64,000 bases of DNA from Pyropia haitanensis (Eukaryota; Rhodophyta; Bangiophyceae; Bangiales; Bangiaceae), in NCBI GenBank assembly GCA_008729055.1, contig SDUX01000002.1:4553874-4617873 (forward strand), given 5' to 3'. Below the pieces are notes generated by a model. It saw only the letters and a program-made list of their open reading frames with translations. It ran no database searches and was not told where the DNA came from. The position numbers were made by a program, and so were the translations under genes. This document shows positions 20,863-32,147 of this stretch, piece after piece (the first letter of the stretch is position 1; the number at the start of each line of letters is the position of its first letter).

Positions 20863-21531
20863 TGCGAGGGTCGCGCCCAGCAGTGGCGTGCCGCTACTGC
20901 CACCGCCACCGCTGCCGCCACGGTGGCCCTCCCGGTTGGGCTGGGTGCGGCAATGGACGGGGGGGTGGGGAGAGGCGCGGTGCCACTCGCATCCATCCAG
21001 TCCCCCCTCCCCCCTCTTTGCCTCGGTCACTGTGTGACCCGACCAGACCGGTCGGCCTGCCGGCTGTACGGCGGCGGCGGTAGGGCGTTGGGGGGGGGGC
21101 GAGGGAGGTGGTCATGGGCGCACGGGGTGTCAAAATCGATTGCGACCGATATGTTAGGCCCGCAGGGCGTCGGCAGGAGATGGGAGACGACGGCGGTATG
21201 CGACAGCGGCGGCGGCCGCCGCCGCCGCGTGGCCACCGCGCCTCATCGACTCAATCGTGTGCACCGCCGCAAGCGGCCGCGGCAAGCGAGGTCGGCACCG
21301 CACCGTCGCCGCCTTCCCCCCCCTCTCCCCCCTCGTCCCGCGCCTCGTCCCTGTCCTCCCCTCCAAGCGCCCTCCCACTGAAACAAGCTATACACATGCG
21401 GCGGCGGCCGAGGGGCGACCCGCCCCGGCCCCCCCCGCCCACCACCCCCTCACCGCCCCAGCCACCCGCTCCTGCCATCCATCCACCCGCCGTGCCGCCG
21501 CTCCCCTCGCGCCGCGCCCCCCCCGCGGCGC
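20863..21531. other. Convergent intergenic spacer
   Basis: Spacer between the ends of two convergent genes. It holds a T-rich patch near 21,130-21,155 and C-rich tracts. No gene, RNA or recognisable terminator is visible. Confidence 0.5.
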
Positions 21532-23335
21532 TCAAAAGTAGGCGTCATAGACGCTGGCGCCGCCGCCCAGCGGCGACGGCAGCGGCGACGGGGTGGGGCT
21601 CAGCGGCAGACTGCAGCCACCGTCGCCGTCGCCGCCGTCGCCCCCGCCACCGCCGCCGTTGTGCCCACGGGGGGTCGACGGCTCACCGTCGTCGCCCGTA
21701 GGCGGCGCGTCGAGGCGGCGGCGCTTGGCGCCGCCGTTGTCCCCACGGCCGCCATCGTCGGCGCTGCCATCCTGACCACCACCGCCGCGGCCGCTATCAC
21801 CGTCGCCCCCATCCGCAGCGGCGGTGGCGCTCCCGCTCGCGGTGTCCCGTGCCGCGGCGACATCCACGAGCGATACGGCTGACGCGTCGGCGGGCGGGGC
21901 CGCGTCAGCAGCGGCAGCGTCCCCCACACCGACGACCCCCCTGACCCCCTCGAGCCCCCCTTTGCCGCCGTCCACTGCCGGCGGCGGCGGCGCCGACGCC
22001 GCCGCCGCCACCGCCGACGACGAGCGGAGCTGCTCGCGGAGCCGCGCGTTGGCCGCCGTCAAGTCGCCCACCGCCGCGGCAAGCGCGGCGTTATCCGCCT
22101 GCAGTGCGGCCATGCGCACCTTGGCCACCTGCCGGGAGCGGAGCGCCGCCTCCCGGTTCTTGACCGCCCGCTGCTCCTTGCGCTCCGCCGCCGCGGCGGC
22201 CGCGTCGTCACCGCCTGGGTCGCCGCCGACGGCGGCCGCGTCATCGGCACCTATTCCGGCGACGCCACCAACGCCGCCACCGCTGCCGGCGGCGCATCCG
22301 CTTCCACTCCCGGCGCCGCCCTCACCGCCGCCGCCGCTGCCGTCGCCGCTGTTGCCGCCAACCCCATCTAATGTGCAGCCATCGGCAGCCGTCGGCGTGA
22401 GCAGCGCAAACGCGCCAGCCCCTCCCCCCCCCCCGGGGGTGCCGGCGCCGCTGCTGCCCCCCCCCCCCCCCGACCGCCGCCCCGACGCTGCTGCAGACGC
22501 GCGGAGCGCACGGACGTGCTGCCGCACCAGCCGGTTGCGCGCCGCCTCGCCCCGTGGCGGAACCGGGTACGTCACCTCTGCCGCAGCGGCCGGCCCGCCG
22601 CCGGCGCTGCCACTGCCAGGCAGGGACAGCAGCGGCAGGGCGTTGTGGGGAGGCGGCGGTGGCGGTGGCGGCAGCGGCAGCGGCAGCAGGCCACCGCGGT
22701 AGGCCGCGGCCGACGCGAGGGAGGTGGCGGTCAGGCCGCGCACGGCGGCGGCCGCCACGACCGCCGCCGCGGCGGTGCCGAGGCCGCCCTTGTGCAACGC
22801 CGGTCGTGGCGGCGGCGGCGGCAGTGGCGGCCGTGGCAATGACAGCGGCGGCGCTCGCTGCGCGCTGGGAGCAAACGTGGGCGCCGGCGGCGGCCGGTGG
22901 GGGGAGGCCCAGTCCATGTCGCCGCCGCCGCCCCCGCCCGACGTGTCGCTATCGGCCGGGGACATGCTGAGGACCGCGTCCATGAGTTCGAGGCCGCCCG
23001 CCACGGCGGCCGGACGCGGGGTACCGACCGCCGCGCCGGGCGGCGGCGGCGTTGCTGCCCACTGGCTCGCGTGGCGGCCGACACCGCCGCCACCCCCACC
23101 ACCGCCCGCTGGCCTTGTCGGCCGCCGCGGCCGGCCGCCGGCCGGCCCGCCGCGGCGGCTGCCCACCGCCCGCCGCCGGCCGCCGCCGCCAGCTCCACCC
23201 CCCCCCATGCCCGTCCCGGCGGTCGCCGCGGCGGCCGCCTGGAACAGCGCGTCGAGCGGGTCGGCGTCCGCGGCGGCAACGTCGTCGGTTGCCGCGGCGG
23301 GCCCGCCACCGTGGCAGCGGCTGCTGCTGCCACCT

Positions 23336-23370
<35 letters not shown>

Positions 23371-24435
23371 AGGGCCGCCACCACCGCCACTTGGCATGCA
23401 CCCAAAGCTGGCGCCCGGTGTGCGCGGCGCGCGAACCGACGTTGGCGACGGCGCCGCGGGGAGGCCCGCCGCCCTGCCCTTGGCCGTCGCCACTCCCGCG
23501 CGACTGCCGCCGCTGTCACGACCTGTGCTGCTGCCGCCATTGCCGCCAATACCACCGCCACCGGCACCACCACCGCCACTGGCACCGCCACCGGCGCCCC
23601 CGACGGGCACGGGTGATGCAGGCAGCCCCAACCGACTGGGACTCCAAGTCAAGAGCCCCGCGTCGAGCTGCGCGGCGGCGGCGCCGCCGCCGCAGTTGCG
23701 CGGCGAGAGGGGAAAGCCGAGGAGGCTGCCGGGGAGGCCACTACCTGCCGCCGCCGGCCCGCGGCCGGCGGGCAGCGTCAACGGGGACGCCAACGCCGCC
23801 GCGTCGGTGCCATCACTGTCGCCGCCGCCCAGAGGCCACCCCCCTATGCCATACGCGCCGGGGGTGGCCGCCGCGGCCGCCGCCGCGCCGGCAGCGGTGG
23901 CCTCGCCGTACGGGTCCTCCTTGACCGCCACGGCCGGGCTGGCAGCCACCGCCGCCGCCGCCAGCCGGCGGGTCGCCCGCATCGACGTGTCGCCGACGCC
24001 CCGTCCGGCCGCCGCCGCCGCCGCCGCTGCCGCGACGGTGGCGGTGGCGGCGGGCGGGGAGGGCGGCGGCAGCCACGCGGGCGGCGAGTCAATCCACGAG
24101 AGGGAGTCGCCCCACTCGGGTGCGCCGTCGAGGCACAGCAGTGACAGTGCGGGGGGGGCGCCCCAGGGGATGGGGCGCCCGCTGCCGCCGCCGCTGCCGT
24201 TGCCGCTGCCGCTGCCGCCGTCGCCATGGGTCGGTGCGCCTCCCGCGCCACCAGCACACCGGTCTCCATCGTGGGCGACGGGGCCGCCGCCGCCGCCGCT
24301 GCCGACGCTGTCGCCACCGCCGTAGCCGCCGCCGCTGCCGCTGCCGCCAGCGGGGCCATTTCCTGGGTGGCGACCGGGCGCGGTGGCGGCGGCGGCCGCC
24401 GCCGCCGCCGCAGCCGACACGCCGGTCGTGTCCAT
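21532..24435 (-). CDS. bZIP transcription factor with large low-complexity N-terminus
   Basis: 967 residues from the first in-frame ATG (MDTTGV). The open frame extends upstream only with a TTG and a tandem repeat. A basic leucine zipper lies at ~745-805: the basic region ERKEQRAVKNREAALRSRQ has the diagnostic Asn at residue 760 and Arg eight positions later. A zipper of about four heptads follows, with Leu/Val/Met at the d positions (LQADNAALAAAVGDL, LREQL). It should act as a DNA-binding dimer in the nucleus. Residues 1-740 are Gly/Ala/Ser/Pro-rich with homopolymers and no visible domain. The C-terminal tail contains AKRRRLDAPP and ends VYDAYF. The zipper subfamily and target sites cannot be assigned. 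Confidence 0.88.
21700..21729 (-). repeat. Tail motif shared with the FCS/PHD/CW gene (copy 2, inverted)
   Basis: Encodes AKRRRLDAPP in the bZIP protein, in inverted orientation to the copy at 20,365-20,394. The three mismatches give one amino-acid substitution in the first half (H/R) and one in the second (T/A). Confidence 0.8.
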
Positions 24436-24479
24436 CCCCCGACGGAAGACGGCGGACGCCCCCTCTGGCGGTTGCAGCC

Positions 24480-24656
24480 GAGGCAACCGCCGCTGTCGAG
24501 GCAACCGTCGCTGCCGAGGCAACCGTCGCTGCCGAGGCAACCGTCGCTGCCGCGGCAACCGTCGCTGCCGCGGCAACCGTCGCTGCCGAGGCCGCTGCCG
24601 CTGCCGAGGCCGCTGCCGCTGCCGAGGCCGCTGCTGCTGCCGAGGCCTCTCCCACC
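24480..24656. repeat. 18-bp tandem repeat upstream of the bZIP gene
   Basis: Roughly nine imperfect 18-bp units of the type CGAGGCAACCGTCGCTGC, the last three diverging to CGAGGCCGCTGCCGCTGC. The array begins 45 bp upstream of the bZIP ATG. It has no stop on the minus strand, where it would read as LPRQRR units. No ATG precedes it in that frame, so it is taken as 5' UTR or promoter sequence. Confidence 0.85.
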
Positions 24657-27428
24657 GCCGGCACTGCAGCCGCTTCCGGCACCCCCGTGCGGTTGCTTGG
24701 CGCTGCGAGGCGTGCCGCGGTCACCAAAAGTGGGCAGCGTGCCTCGGCAGGAGCGCGCACGTGTGACGCCGCGCCCGCCACGCCGTTGGCAGCGCCAGCC
24801 GCGTCGCCGCGTCACCACCGCCACACCGCAACAGGAGACAGCAGCGGATGAGGGATGGAGGAGGGGCGGGGGCAGGAAGCGCCACGACGACCGCGGCGTG
24901 TGTGTTTTCGGTGTGTGGGATGGGGTGGGGCGAGAGGGGGGAGGCGGGCGCGCCAGCACAAGCCGGAAGCGGCGCCTCGCCGGCCGGTGGGGGTTGCGTG
25001 GCCTCGCGGCGCGCCTCCTCCCCCCCCTCCCGCAGTTGCCGCCGTTTTACGTGGCCGCCCGCCGTCAGAGGGGTCGGGGGGGCGCCCGGCGCGCCCCCAC
25101 CGGTACGCACTTGGAGGGGGGAGACAGGCAGGGGCGGCCGCCGCCCACGCCGGGCGGCCCAGGCGCGGCGGCGTTCCGTAAGCGCAGCCAAAGCGGGGGG
25201 GGGAGTGAGGGAGGCGCACCTCTACTGCCCGCTCCCCTCCCCCCCCCTCCCCCCCCCTCCGTCCCTCAAGCGCGGCGCCGCGGCGTTACTGACGGGGCTC
25301 GGCCGCCCAGGCCGGCAGCCGTCGCCGCTGCAGGTGGGGGTTGGCAACGACTGCGAGCAAAGGCCTCCTTCCCCCCCCTTCCTCTCCCCCCCCTCCCAGG
25401 CTCATCCCCCTCGCTCCGTCGCATTGCAGCGGCGGCCTAACCGCCCTCCCCCCCCCCCCCCCGCCTGGTCCGCACCGTGCGGTGGCGACGCTCCCCCGGG
25501 ACGTAGGCGGGCACGGCAGGTCGGGTCTTCCCCCCCCCCCCCTCTCCTCCACCGGCAGGGCCACGGTTGATGAGCGGCGCTGGCCGTCACCCCCACCCCA
25601 ACCGCTACAGGCGCATGAGCACCGTCCCACCGCCGCGACCGCATCCACGGTAAAGGGGGCGACGGTAGGACGCGGCAAGGGGGGGTTGACAAGCTGGCAG
25701 GAACCGCGGGGCTCGGCAAGAGAGCGCCCCCCGCCGCCCAGGGCAAGGCCATTGATGAGGCTCCGCCGAGGCCACGCCCGCCCTTCCCCCCTCCCGATGC
25801 ACCGCCAACGTGGGCACCCGCGTGGCGGCCTACCGCCTTCCCCCCCCCCTTCCACTGGCCGCCAGCCGCGGGATCGCCAACCCGCGGCGCCACGTACGGG
25901 GTGGGGGGGCGCGCGCCCCCCCCGCCCCCCTCCCCTCCGAGCACCGCCGACCCGGCGCTGGTGGTGGGGTCGATGAGGCGTCGGCCCCCCCCCACCCCCC
26001 CCCCCCCCACCCCCCACCACCCGCCGCCGCCGATGCGAAAGACACCCGCCGCTGCTGGGCGCCGCGGGGAGCGCTCCCAACAGGGTTCCCCGCGGGGGCG
26101 CAACGCCGCCGGCGGGCGGCCGCGCGCCCGCCGGCCAGCGTCGCGGGTCGTGTCGTCGCGGCCGTTACCAGCCCCGCCGCCGGCGCGCCCGCGGCGCGCG
26201 CCCCAATAATTTGGCCGCCCCGCCCGTCCATCGCTGCACTCGGTCGCTGTCGCCGCCCCCCCCGCCGCCGGCGCCAACCCCCTCCCGCCCCCGCTGTCCA
26301 CCCCTCATAGGCGCGCCATCGTCGTGGCCAGCCCATGAGGGAGCGCCCCCGCACCCCCCCCCCCCCCCTTCTCAAAACGCCGCCCGCCGTGCCGCCGCTT
26401 GCAAATTGCACTCGGCGGCGCGGCACCACCCGCGACGCGCGCGTGCGGGATGACCGGCCGGGTGGGTGGTCCCCTGCAGGATGCCGGCGCGCACCGAGGC
26501 GCCGCGGTGCGCCCGCGGCGGCTGCAGCGGCCGTTCACGCCGCCACCGCAACGCACCGCGGGCAGGTCGTTGCCGTGAGTGGGTGGGTGGACGGAGGCGG
26601 CGCGTGCGTGCACTTTGTTGCTCTTTCCGTTTCTGTTTTGGTGTCGCCGCCCGCCTGCACGGCAGACCCCTCCCCCATATGACTACGCGACGGCATCAAT
26701 CGGTCTGCGCGTGGCGTTGGTGCACTTGCTTGGCGTCGCTAGGCTCGGCAGGCGCGGAACGCAAAACGGGAGCAGTGGGGGGGGGGGGGGAGGAGATCAC
26801 CCGCAGCGTGCAACCGACGCTGGCCGGCCGGTGCGTGAGGGGTGGGCGCACTTGGCGTGGGGGCGGCGGCGTCGGCGGCAAGCCCACAGGGGGGGGCGGC
26901 CGGGACGCGGGAGGGAGGCCAGCGGGGGGCAGAGGGGGTGCCACCGGCACCAACAACAGCGCCGGCCGTGGCGGTTGCACTCGTTGCCTACGAGGCGGCC
27001 ACTGGACGGCAAAAAACGGTGGAGGGGGGGGGGGGGAACGCACGAAACGCACGCGGCTGGCAACCTTGACCTTCTGCCCCGTCCCGAGGCGGCTGCACCC
27101 AACCTCTGCTGTGGCCTGTGGTGGTAGCGGTAGCGGTGGCGGAGGCGGCGGCGGTGGCGCGGCCGGCGGGCGGTGGGTGGCGGCCGGCCGCAGCCGCCCC
27201 TTGACGCCGACTGACCGCCGCGGGACCGGGGCAGGGGGCTCATAGAGGACGCGGGGACGTGGAGGGGCCGCAGGAGCACAAGCAACCAACAAAAAACAGG
27301 AACACAAAAAAACTCTGTCCGAAGAGCGCCGCGGCCACGCAGCCCTCAACCGCCTCGCCCCCCGCCCTCCACAGACCCGCTCGCTGTCGCCCTCCCCCCC
27401 ACCCCCCCTACCCCCCCCAATCCTTCCG
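24657..27428. other. 2.8-kb region with no confident gene
   Basis: Very GC-rich, with many C or G runs (for example near 25,450-25,463, 25,989-26,011, 26,348-26,367 and 26,777-26,790). A minus-strand frame from an ATG at 26,231 (GQIIGARAAGAPAAGLV, then after the C runs LIDPTTSAGSAVLGGEGG) looks protein-like. Plus-strand frames over the same bases do too. No conserved domain is visible in any frame. A broken hypothetical gene on either strand is possible. Confidence 0.4.
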
Positions 27429-30400
27429 CTACATTTCTGTCCGCAGCGACTTGACAATGTACAGGCACACGCGGACCTTTTTGGTCTCGCCGACAGAGCC
27501 ACCCACCCCCGCGGCGAGCAGCGCGTCCAGCCGGCCCTGCAGCATGTCCAGGATGCTCGGCAGGTAGGCGCGGGACTCTGCCGCTTCCGTATCCACCGCC
27601 TGCAGCGCCTCGTGGAGCCACAACACCCGCAGGCGCGTGTCGGCTACGGCCTCGGCGGCCGCCTCCTCGGCCGACACCGACGCCGCCGACGACGACGACG
27701 GCGTCGCCGCGGCGGGGGCGGGGGTGCCCAGGCCGACGCCCAGCTGCTGGAGGAGGGACACGAGTGCCACCTGCGACAGGCGGCCGCTCTCGCACGCCCG
27801 CTGCGCGTCGAGGGAGGAGAGGAGCCACCGCAGGAGCGGCCAGTCGCCGCCGTCCAGGGCAGCCACAAACGCCGCCTCCACATCGTCGGCCGCGGCGGCG
27901 CGCTCGACCTCGGCGCGGCGCTCGAGACGGGCGGCCTCGGCGGCGGCCTCGGCAGCCGCCGCCGCCGCCGCGGCAGCCTCTGCTTCGCTGGCCGCCGCCG
28001 TAGCCGCGTCGGCACCGACATGGAGTGACACGCCTTCAGGCAACTCCACAGCCGCCGCCGCGGCCGTCACCGTCGTGGTGCCCCGGGTGAGCGCCGCCTC
28101 GACCTCGGCGGTGGCCTCACAGACGTCGCGCAGCGGCGCCGCCACCGACGACGCCGCGGCCGCCTGGACGCCCGCCCGCACCGAGGCGGCAATCTGACGG
28201 CTCATTGCGTCGGCAGCCGCCGACGCAGCGTCGGCCAGGCGGGCGGCGCCCATGGCGGCCTCGTACTCACTCGTCAGCCACGCGTCACCCGACCGGCCGT
28301 CGCCACCACCGCCAGCGCTGCCGCCCGCCGCCGCCGCCGCCGTCGAGGCCGACAAGGTCAGCGCAGACGCGACGGCGTCAGCCAGCGCGTCCACGTCTAT
28401 TGGTGGCGTCGACCGCTTGGGCGGCGGCACCGCAGCCGGTCGCAGCAGCGACGCGAGGGCCGGCACCACCACCGTCGACATTTGGGTGTGAATGGCCGAC
28501 GCGACCGACGAGCTGATTGCTCCGTCCAAGGTGGTACCCACTGAAGAAAGCAGCGTCGCCAACCGGGCCTCGTCCTCAGCGTCCCGGACAGCAGCAGAAG
28601 CAGCAAACGACGCTGCCGCGTCAGTGGCACCGCGTTCGGCGGCTTTGATGACAGCATTGATCTGCTCAGGGGTGGGCCCTGCCGACGCCTGCTTTTGCGC
28701 TAGAAGCTTCGCAGCTGCTGAGGATCGGCTAGCGCGGTCCGTCGGCGACGTGACCGACGACGCTACTGGTACCGACGCCATCGCCGCTGCCAGCACAGCG
28801 CGGTCCACCGCGGATGACCGCGACACGGACGTGGAGCCACCGCCGGCAATGCCGCTGGGGGGTTCCGCCTTGGCTGTCGACCCGTCCGTCGTCGGAGGCG
28901 GCCGGGCAAGCGCGGGCGGCGGCGTTGCCCGATTGCTGCTCTTAGCACTCGCCGTGTCGGTCACTCGTGGCAAGAGGGTGGACGTGGCCGGCGACGTTGG
29001 CAGCGTTCGCGGCGACGGGTTGCGACCTGCCTTGGCCGCTGCCGCCGCGGTCACCGCAGGGTGTGGTGGGAGGGCCGCAGTGCCCTTGGAACCGGTGCCC
29101 GCCGCCTCACCTCCGGCAAGAGGTGCCGACGGCGGTCGTGCCGCCTCACCTCCTGACGGAGGTACCGTCGGCGGTCGTGCCGTCAGGGTAGAAGGCGGGA
29201 GCACCACCGGCGGCACGGCCGTGACCTTATTGAACAGAATGTGCTGCGGCTCCACCGGTGGCACTTCTACCGCCGGGCCCCTTGGGCTCCGCACCCCCCG
29301 ATGGCCCGACCCGCTGCTGCCCGCGCCGCCGCCACCGCTCGCTGCATGAACCGGCTTGTGTTGGCGCGGGGAGGTCACCGGCGCGCCCGCCCGTGCACTC
29401 CCCCCGTCCGAAGAGGGCGAGACGAGGTCATCTACGAGCCCTCCCCCGGCGGTAGAGCCCGCACTAAACTTGACGTCCGCGGGTACCGCCACGGGCGACA
29501 GGGGCACCCAGCCGACGCGTGCCTTTTTGGTCTCCACCCCCGCCTCCGTATCAGGGTCGGCCGACCCGTCATCAGGGGCCTCTGCCGTCGTGGCAGCCGT
29601 GTCGGCCCCATCACCACCACTACCGTCCCCAGTGCTGCTGCCGGGCGAGTCACCCGCGGTGGCAGATACCGCCTTGGCCACCACCGCCGCGGCGGCCACA
29701 ACGTCAGGGGGCGGTAAAAGGTCGTCCACAGGCAAGTGCAGCAGCTGCACAGCCGCGGGAGTGACTGCCCAGACGGCCACCTCCCGCACACTGCCCGCGC
29801 GCGGCACACCCCCGTCACCCGTCAGCGCCACGTGCCGCGCAGCGAGCGTCGGCGCCGCGGACAGCACGGGCGCACGGAGGGCGGCCTCCACCAAGCTATC
29901 CACGCGCCGCACCCGCGGACAGTAATGGAGTAGGTAGAGGCAGCGGGAGCGCACATTCCAGCCGACAGCGAATTCACCGCTGGTCTCAGAGGCAAACGGG
30001 CACCAGTGCAGAGGCTCATCCGACGCGCCATTGTCGCTGTCCGAAGACGAGTCGTCGCCGTCGTCCTCGTCGCTGTCGTCGGGGCCGTCACCGCCAATGC
30101 GAGAAGTGCCGGGGGCGCCGCCTCCGGCGCCACGGTGATCTTTGAGGCACGCGCCCAGTTCCGTCGTGTCGACCCCAAACTCAAGCGTCTGCACGCGATC
30201 CAGGGAGCGCCCATCGGGGGCGACGGTGAGGAGGCTCAGGCGGCGCCCCGTGGAGTCCGTTGCCAGCAGCGCGTGCCCGCCGGCGAGAACCGCCAGTGAT
30301 AGCACGCTGGTGTCTGCAGCATCGACAGAAGAGCCGGCGTCGGTATCGCCGCTGACGTCAGCGCTGGCGACGGCCGCGCCCTTCCCGTCGGGCCAGTTGG

Positions 30401-32147
30401 CAAAAGGCGTCATAACGCACGTCGTACGGCCAGTGTCCACATCCCACACGACCACATTCCCCGACGAGTCCCCAGCCGCAAGGGAGCGGCCGCTGTTCAC
30501 CCATGCGAGAGCCGTAAAGGCCGACGCGTTGACCCCATCCTTGCCAACGTCCTCCTTCCCATCTTGGTGGAGGATAACCTCACGGGTGACCGACGCCTCG
30601 CCTTCACCCACCTTGCTGTCATCTCCGCCATCGTCCTCATCCCCCCCCGGCGGCAGGCGGGCCCAAACGAGACGAACGCCCCCACCGGGGGCCGCGTCCG
30701 AAAGGGCCACCACAACCTCCCCGTCGGCCTCATCATCGGGGACGTCGTCATCCACCGCGGGTAGGAACCGCGGACGCACACAAAGGCGGCTGTAGCGACC
30801 GCCTGACGGGTGTGACAGCGCCAGCTTCCCAATGCAGCTGACAGCACCCGGGACGTCAGCCGGGCTCGCCGGGCCCGGCGCACCATCGCCGTCGCCGCCG
30901 CCTTCGGCACCGGCACCACCCGGGATGGCTAGCCGCCAAAACCGCACAGACCCGTCTGCCGCACAAGAAACGAGCACGTGCTCGGGTTGCTCCGCGCTGG
31001 CATCCTCAAGAACCTCTGGTGCCTCGCCAGGCGCCGCCCCACCTTCGCCACCGCCGGCAGACCCGCCCGCCTCGTTGGGCATCCACTTGCGTTTTCTTGC
31101 GAGCGCTGCCGGGTGCGAGTCGTCCCCGCCACCCGGAGATGGCGCCGCCAACTCGTGGCCACCATCGTCGGCGTCGCCCCCACCGGCCGCGGCGCCCGCA
31201 CTCCGTGCCGCCACCGTCGTCGCGGGCGTCACCCGCAGCACCGGCCGCAGCTGCATGTCCACGATCGCCGCCGAGTGCCCCCGGAGGAGGCACCGCGCGG
31301 CGGACGCGCGTGAGATGGCCCGCACCCGCGCGCCCACCGCGTAGCTGATGAGCGCGGAATCGACGGCCACGCGCGCGCCCGCCGCCTCGGCCACCACCGT
31401 CCCCACCCGTGTAACGGGCGTGACCCGCACGGCCCGATCGCGGACGGCATCCGCGTGGATGCGACCGTCATACACGTAGTGGGACGAGGCGGGCGCGATA
31501 GCCGCGCCAGGCCAGGACCGAAGGGCGGTCATGGCCGCCGCCACCGCCGCCGACGGCGGGTCACGGCCACCGGCCGATGACGCAGACGGCACCGAGGCAC
31601 TGGCGGTGGTACCGGCGGGGTCGCTGGTGCCGGCGGCGACCGCGTCGCCTTGACCAGCAGGGGCAGCAGAGGAGGCCCCCCCCGATGGGCCACCGCCGCC
31701 ACCCATCCCGTTGGCCATCGTCGCTAATGGGACCCCGCCGCCGCCGCCGCCAACCGCACCGCCGCCAGCCAAGGGTACCCCCCGCGGCACGCCCATCCCC
31801 ACCGACGACCGCGCGCCGCCATCGTCGGCGGCGTCAAACTCGCCAATGCTGCCGAGGTCGTCCACCCGCGCCGACGCGGCGACCGACGCGGAGGTGACCG
31901 ACTCGAGATCCGCGGCCGCCAGCGACGAGCCGTTGCCGACCGTCGCGGCGTCGGAGCGGAGACCCGCATCCTCGTCCGCGTCGGCCGACGACGCAATGCC
32001 CGCCGACGACGACGGGCCCGGGGGCGGGGTGGGCGCCGCGTCCAGCGGGGCGCACCCAAACCGTTCGGCGAGCAGCCGCCGCTGCGCGGCGACGCGCTCC
32101 GCCTCGGGCAACTGATCGAGCGGCACCGACGGGGTGATCGACGCCAT
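27429..32147 (-). CDS. EDC4: EDC4/VARICOSE (Ge-1) mRNA-decapping scaffold
   Basis: 1,572 residues from the first in-frame ATG (MASITPSV). EDC4/VARICOSE bridges DCP1 and DCP2 in cytoplasmic P-bodies and promotes 5' decapping. The N-terminal third carries the family's WD40 propeller, including a repeat opening with LLRGHSAAIVDMQLRP (~residue 285), VLVSCAADGSVRFWRLA and LAAGDSSGNVVVWDVDTGR. A long Ser/Pro/Ala/Thr-rich linker follows (~790-1,230), which binds partners in relatives. Alanine-rich helices come next, then the conserved Ge-1 C-terminal alpha-helical domain (~1,420-1,565) with DWPLLRWLLSSLDAQ, LSQVALVSLLQQL and YLPSILDMLQGRLDALL. Length agrees with the family (about 1,300-1,400) plus low-complexity inserts. 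It is divergent from the L1-domain gene across 543 bp. Confidence 0.9.
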   Translation of the reverse strand: MASITPSVPLDQLPEAERVAAQRRLLAERFGCAPLDAAPTPPPGPSSSAGIASSADADEDAGLRSDAATVGNGSSLAAADLESVTSASVAASARVDDLGSIGEFDAADDGGARSSVGMGVPRGVPLAGGGAVGGGGGGVPLATMANGMGGGGGPSGGASSAAPAGQGDAVAAGTSDPAGTTASASVPSASSAGGRDPPSAAVAAAMTALRSWPGAAIAPASSHYVYDGRIHADAVRDRAVRVTPVTRVGTVVAEAAGARVAVDSALISYAVGARVRAISRASAARCLLRGHSAAIVDMQLRPVLRVTPATTVAARSAGAAAGGGDADDGGHELAAPSPGGGDDSHPAALARKRKWMPNEAGGSAGGGEGGAAPGEAPEVLEDASAEQPEHVLVSCAADGSVRFWRLAIPGGAGAEGGGDGDGAPGPASPADVPGAVSCIGKLALSHPSGGRYSRLCVRPRFLPAVDDDVPDDEADGEVVVALSDAAPGGGVRLVWARLPPGGDEDDGGDDSKVGEGEASVTREVILHQDGKEDVGKDGVNASAFTALAWVNSGRSLAAGDSSGNVVVWDVDTGRTTCVMTPFANWPDGKGAAVASADVSGDTDAGSSVDAADTSVLSLAVLAGGHALLATDSTGRRLSLLTVAPDGRSLDRVQTLEFGVDTTELGACLKDHRGAGGGAPGTSRIGGDGPDDSDEDDGDDSSSDSDNGASDEPLHWCPFASETSGEFAVGWNVRSRCLYLLHYCPRVRRVDSLVEAALRAPVLSAAPTLAARHVALTGDGGVPRAGSVREVAVWAVTPAAVQLLHLPVDDLLPPPDVVAAAAVVAKAVSATAGDSPGSSTGDGSGGDGADTAATTAEAPDDGSADPDTEAGVETKKARVGWVPLSPVAVPADVKFSAGSTAGGGLVDDLVSPSSDGGSARAGAPVTSPRQHKPVHAASGGGGAGSSGSGHRGVRSPRGPAVEVPPVEPQHILFNKVTAVPPVVLPPSTLTARPPTVPPSGGEAARPPSAPLAGGEAAGTGSKGTAALPPHPAVTAAAAAKAGRNPSPRTLPTSPATSTLLPRVTDTASAKSSNRATPPPALARPPPTTDGSTAKAEPPSGIAGGGSTSVSRSSAVDRAVLAAAMASVPVASSVTSPTDRASRSSAAAKLLAQKQASAGPTPEQINAVIKAAERGATDAAASFAASAAVRDAEDEARLATLLSSVGTTLDGAISSSVASAIHTQMSTVVVPALASLLRPAAVPPPKRSTPPIDVDALADAVASALTLSASTAAAAAGGSAGGGGDGRSGDAWLTSEYEAAMGAARLADAASAAADAMSRQIAASVRAGVQAAAASSVAAPLRDVCEATAEVEAALTRGTTTVTAAAAAVELPEGVSLHVGADAATAAASEAEAAAAAAAAAEAAAEAARLERRAEVERAAAADDVEAAFVAALDGGDWPLLRWLLSSLDAQRACESGRLSQVALVSLLQQLGVGLGTPAPAAATPSSSSAASVSAEEAAAEAVADTRLRVLWLHEALQAVDTEAAESRAYLPSILDMLQGRLDALLAAGVGGSVGETKKVRVCLYIVKSLRTEM

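Noticed and set aside
22724..24325. 533-codon plus-strand frame opposite the bZIP gene
   Set aside because: Pro/Ala-rich complement of Gly/Ala codons. The bZIP domain on the minus strand fixes the coding strand.
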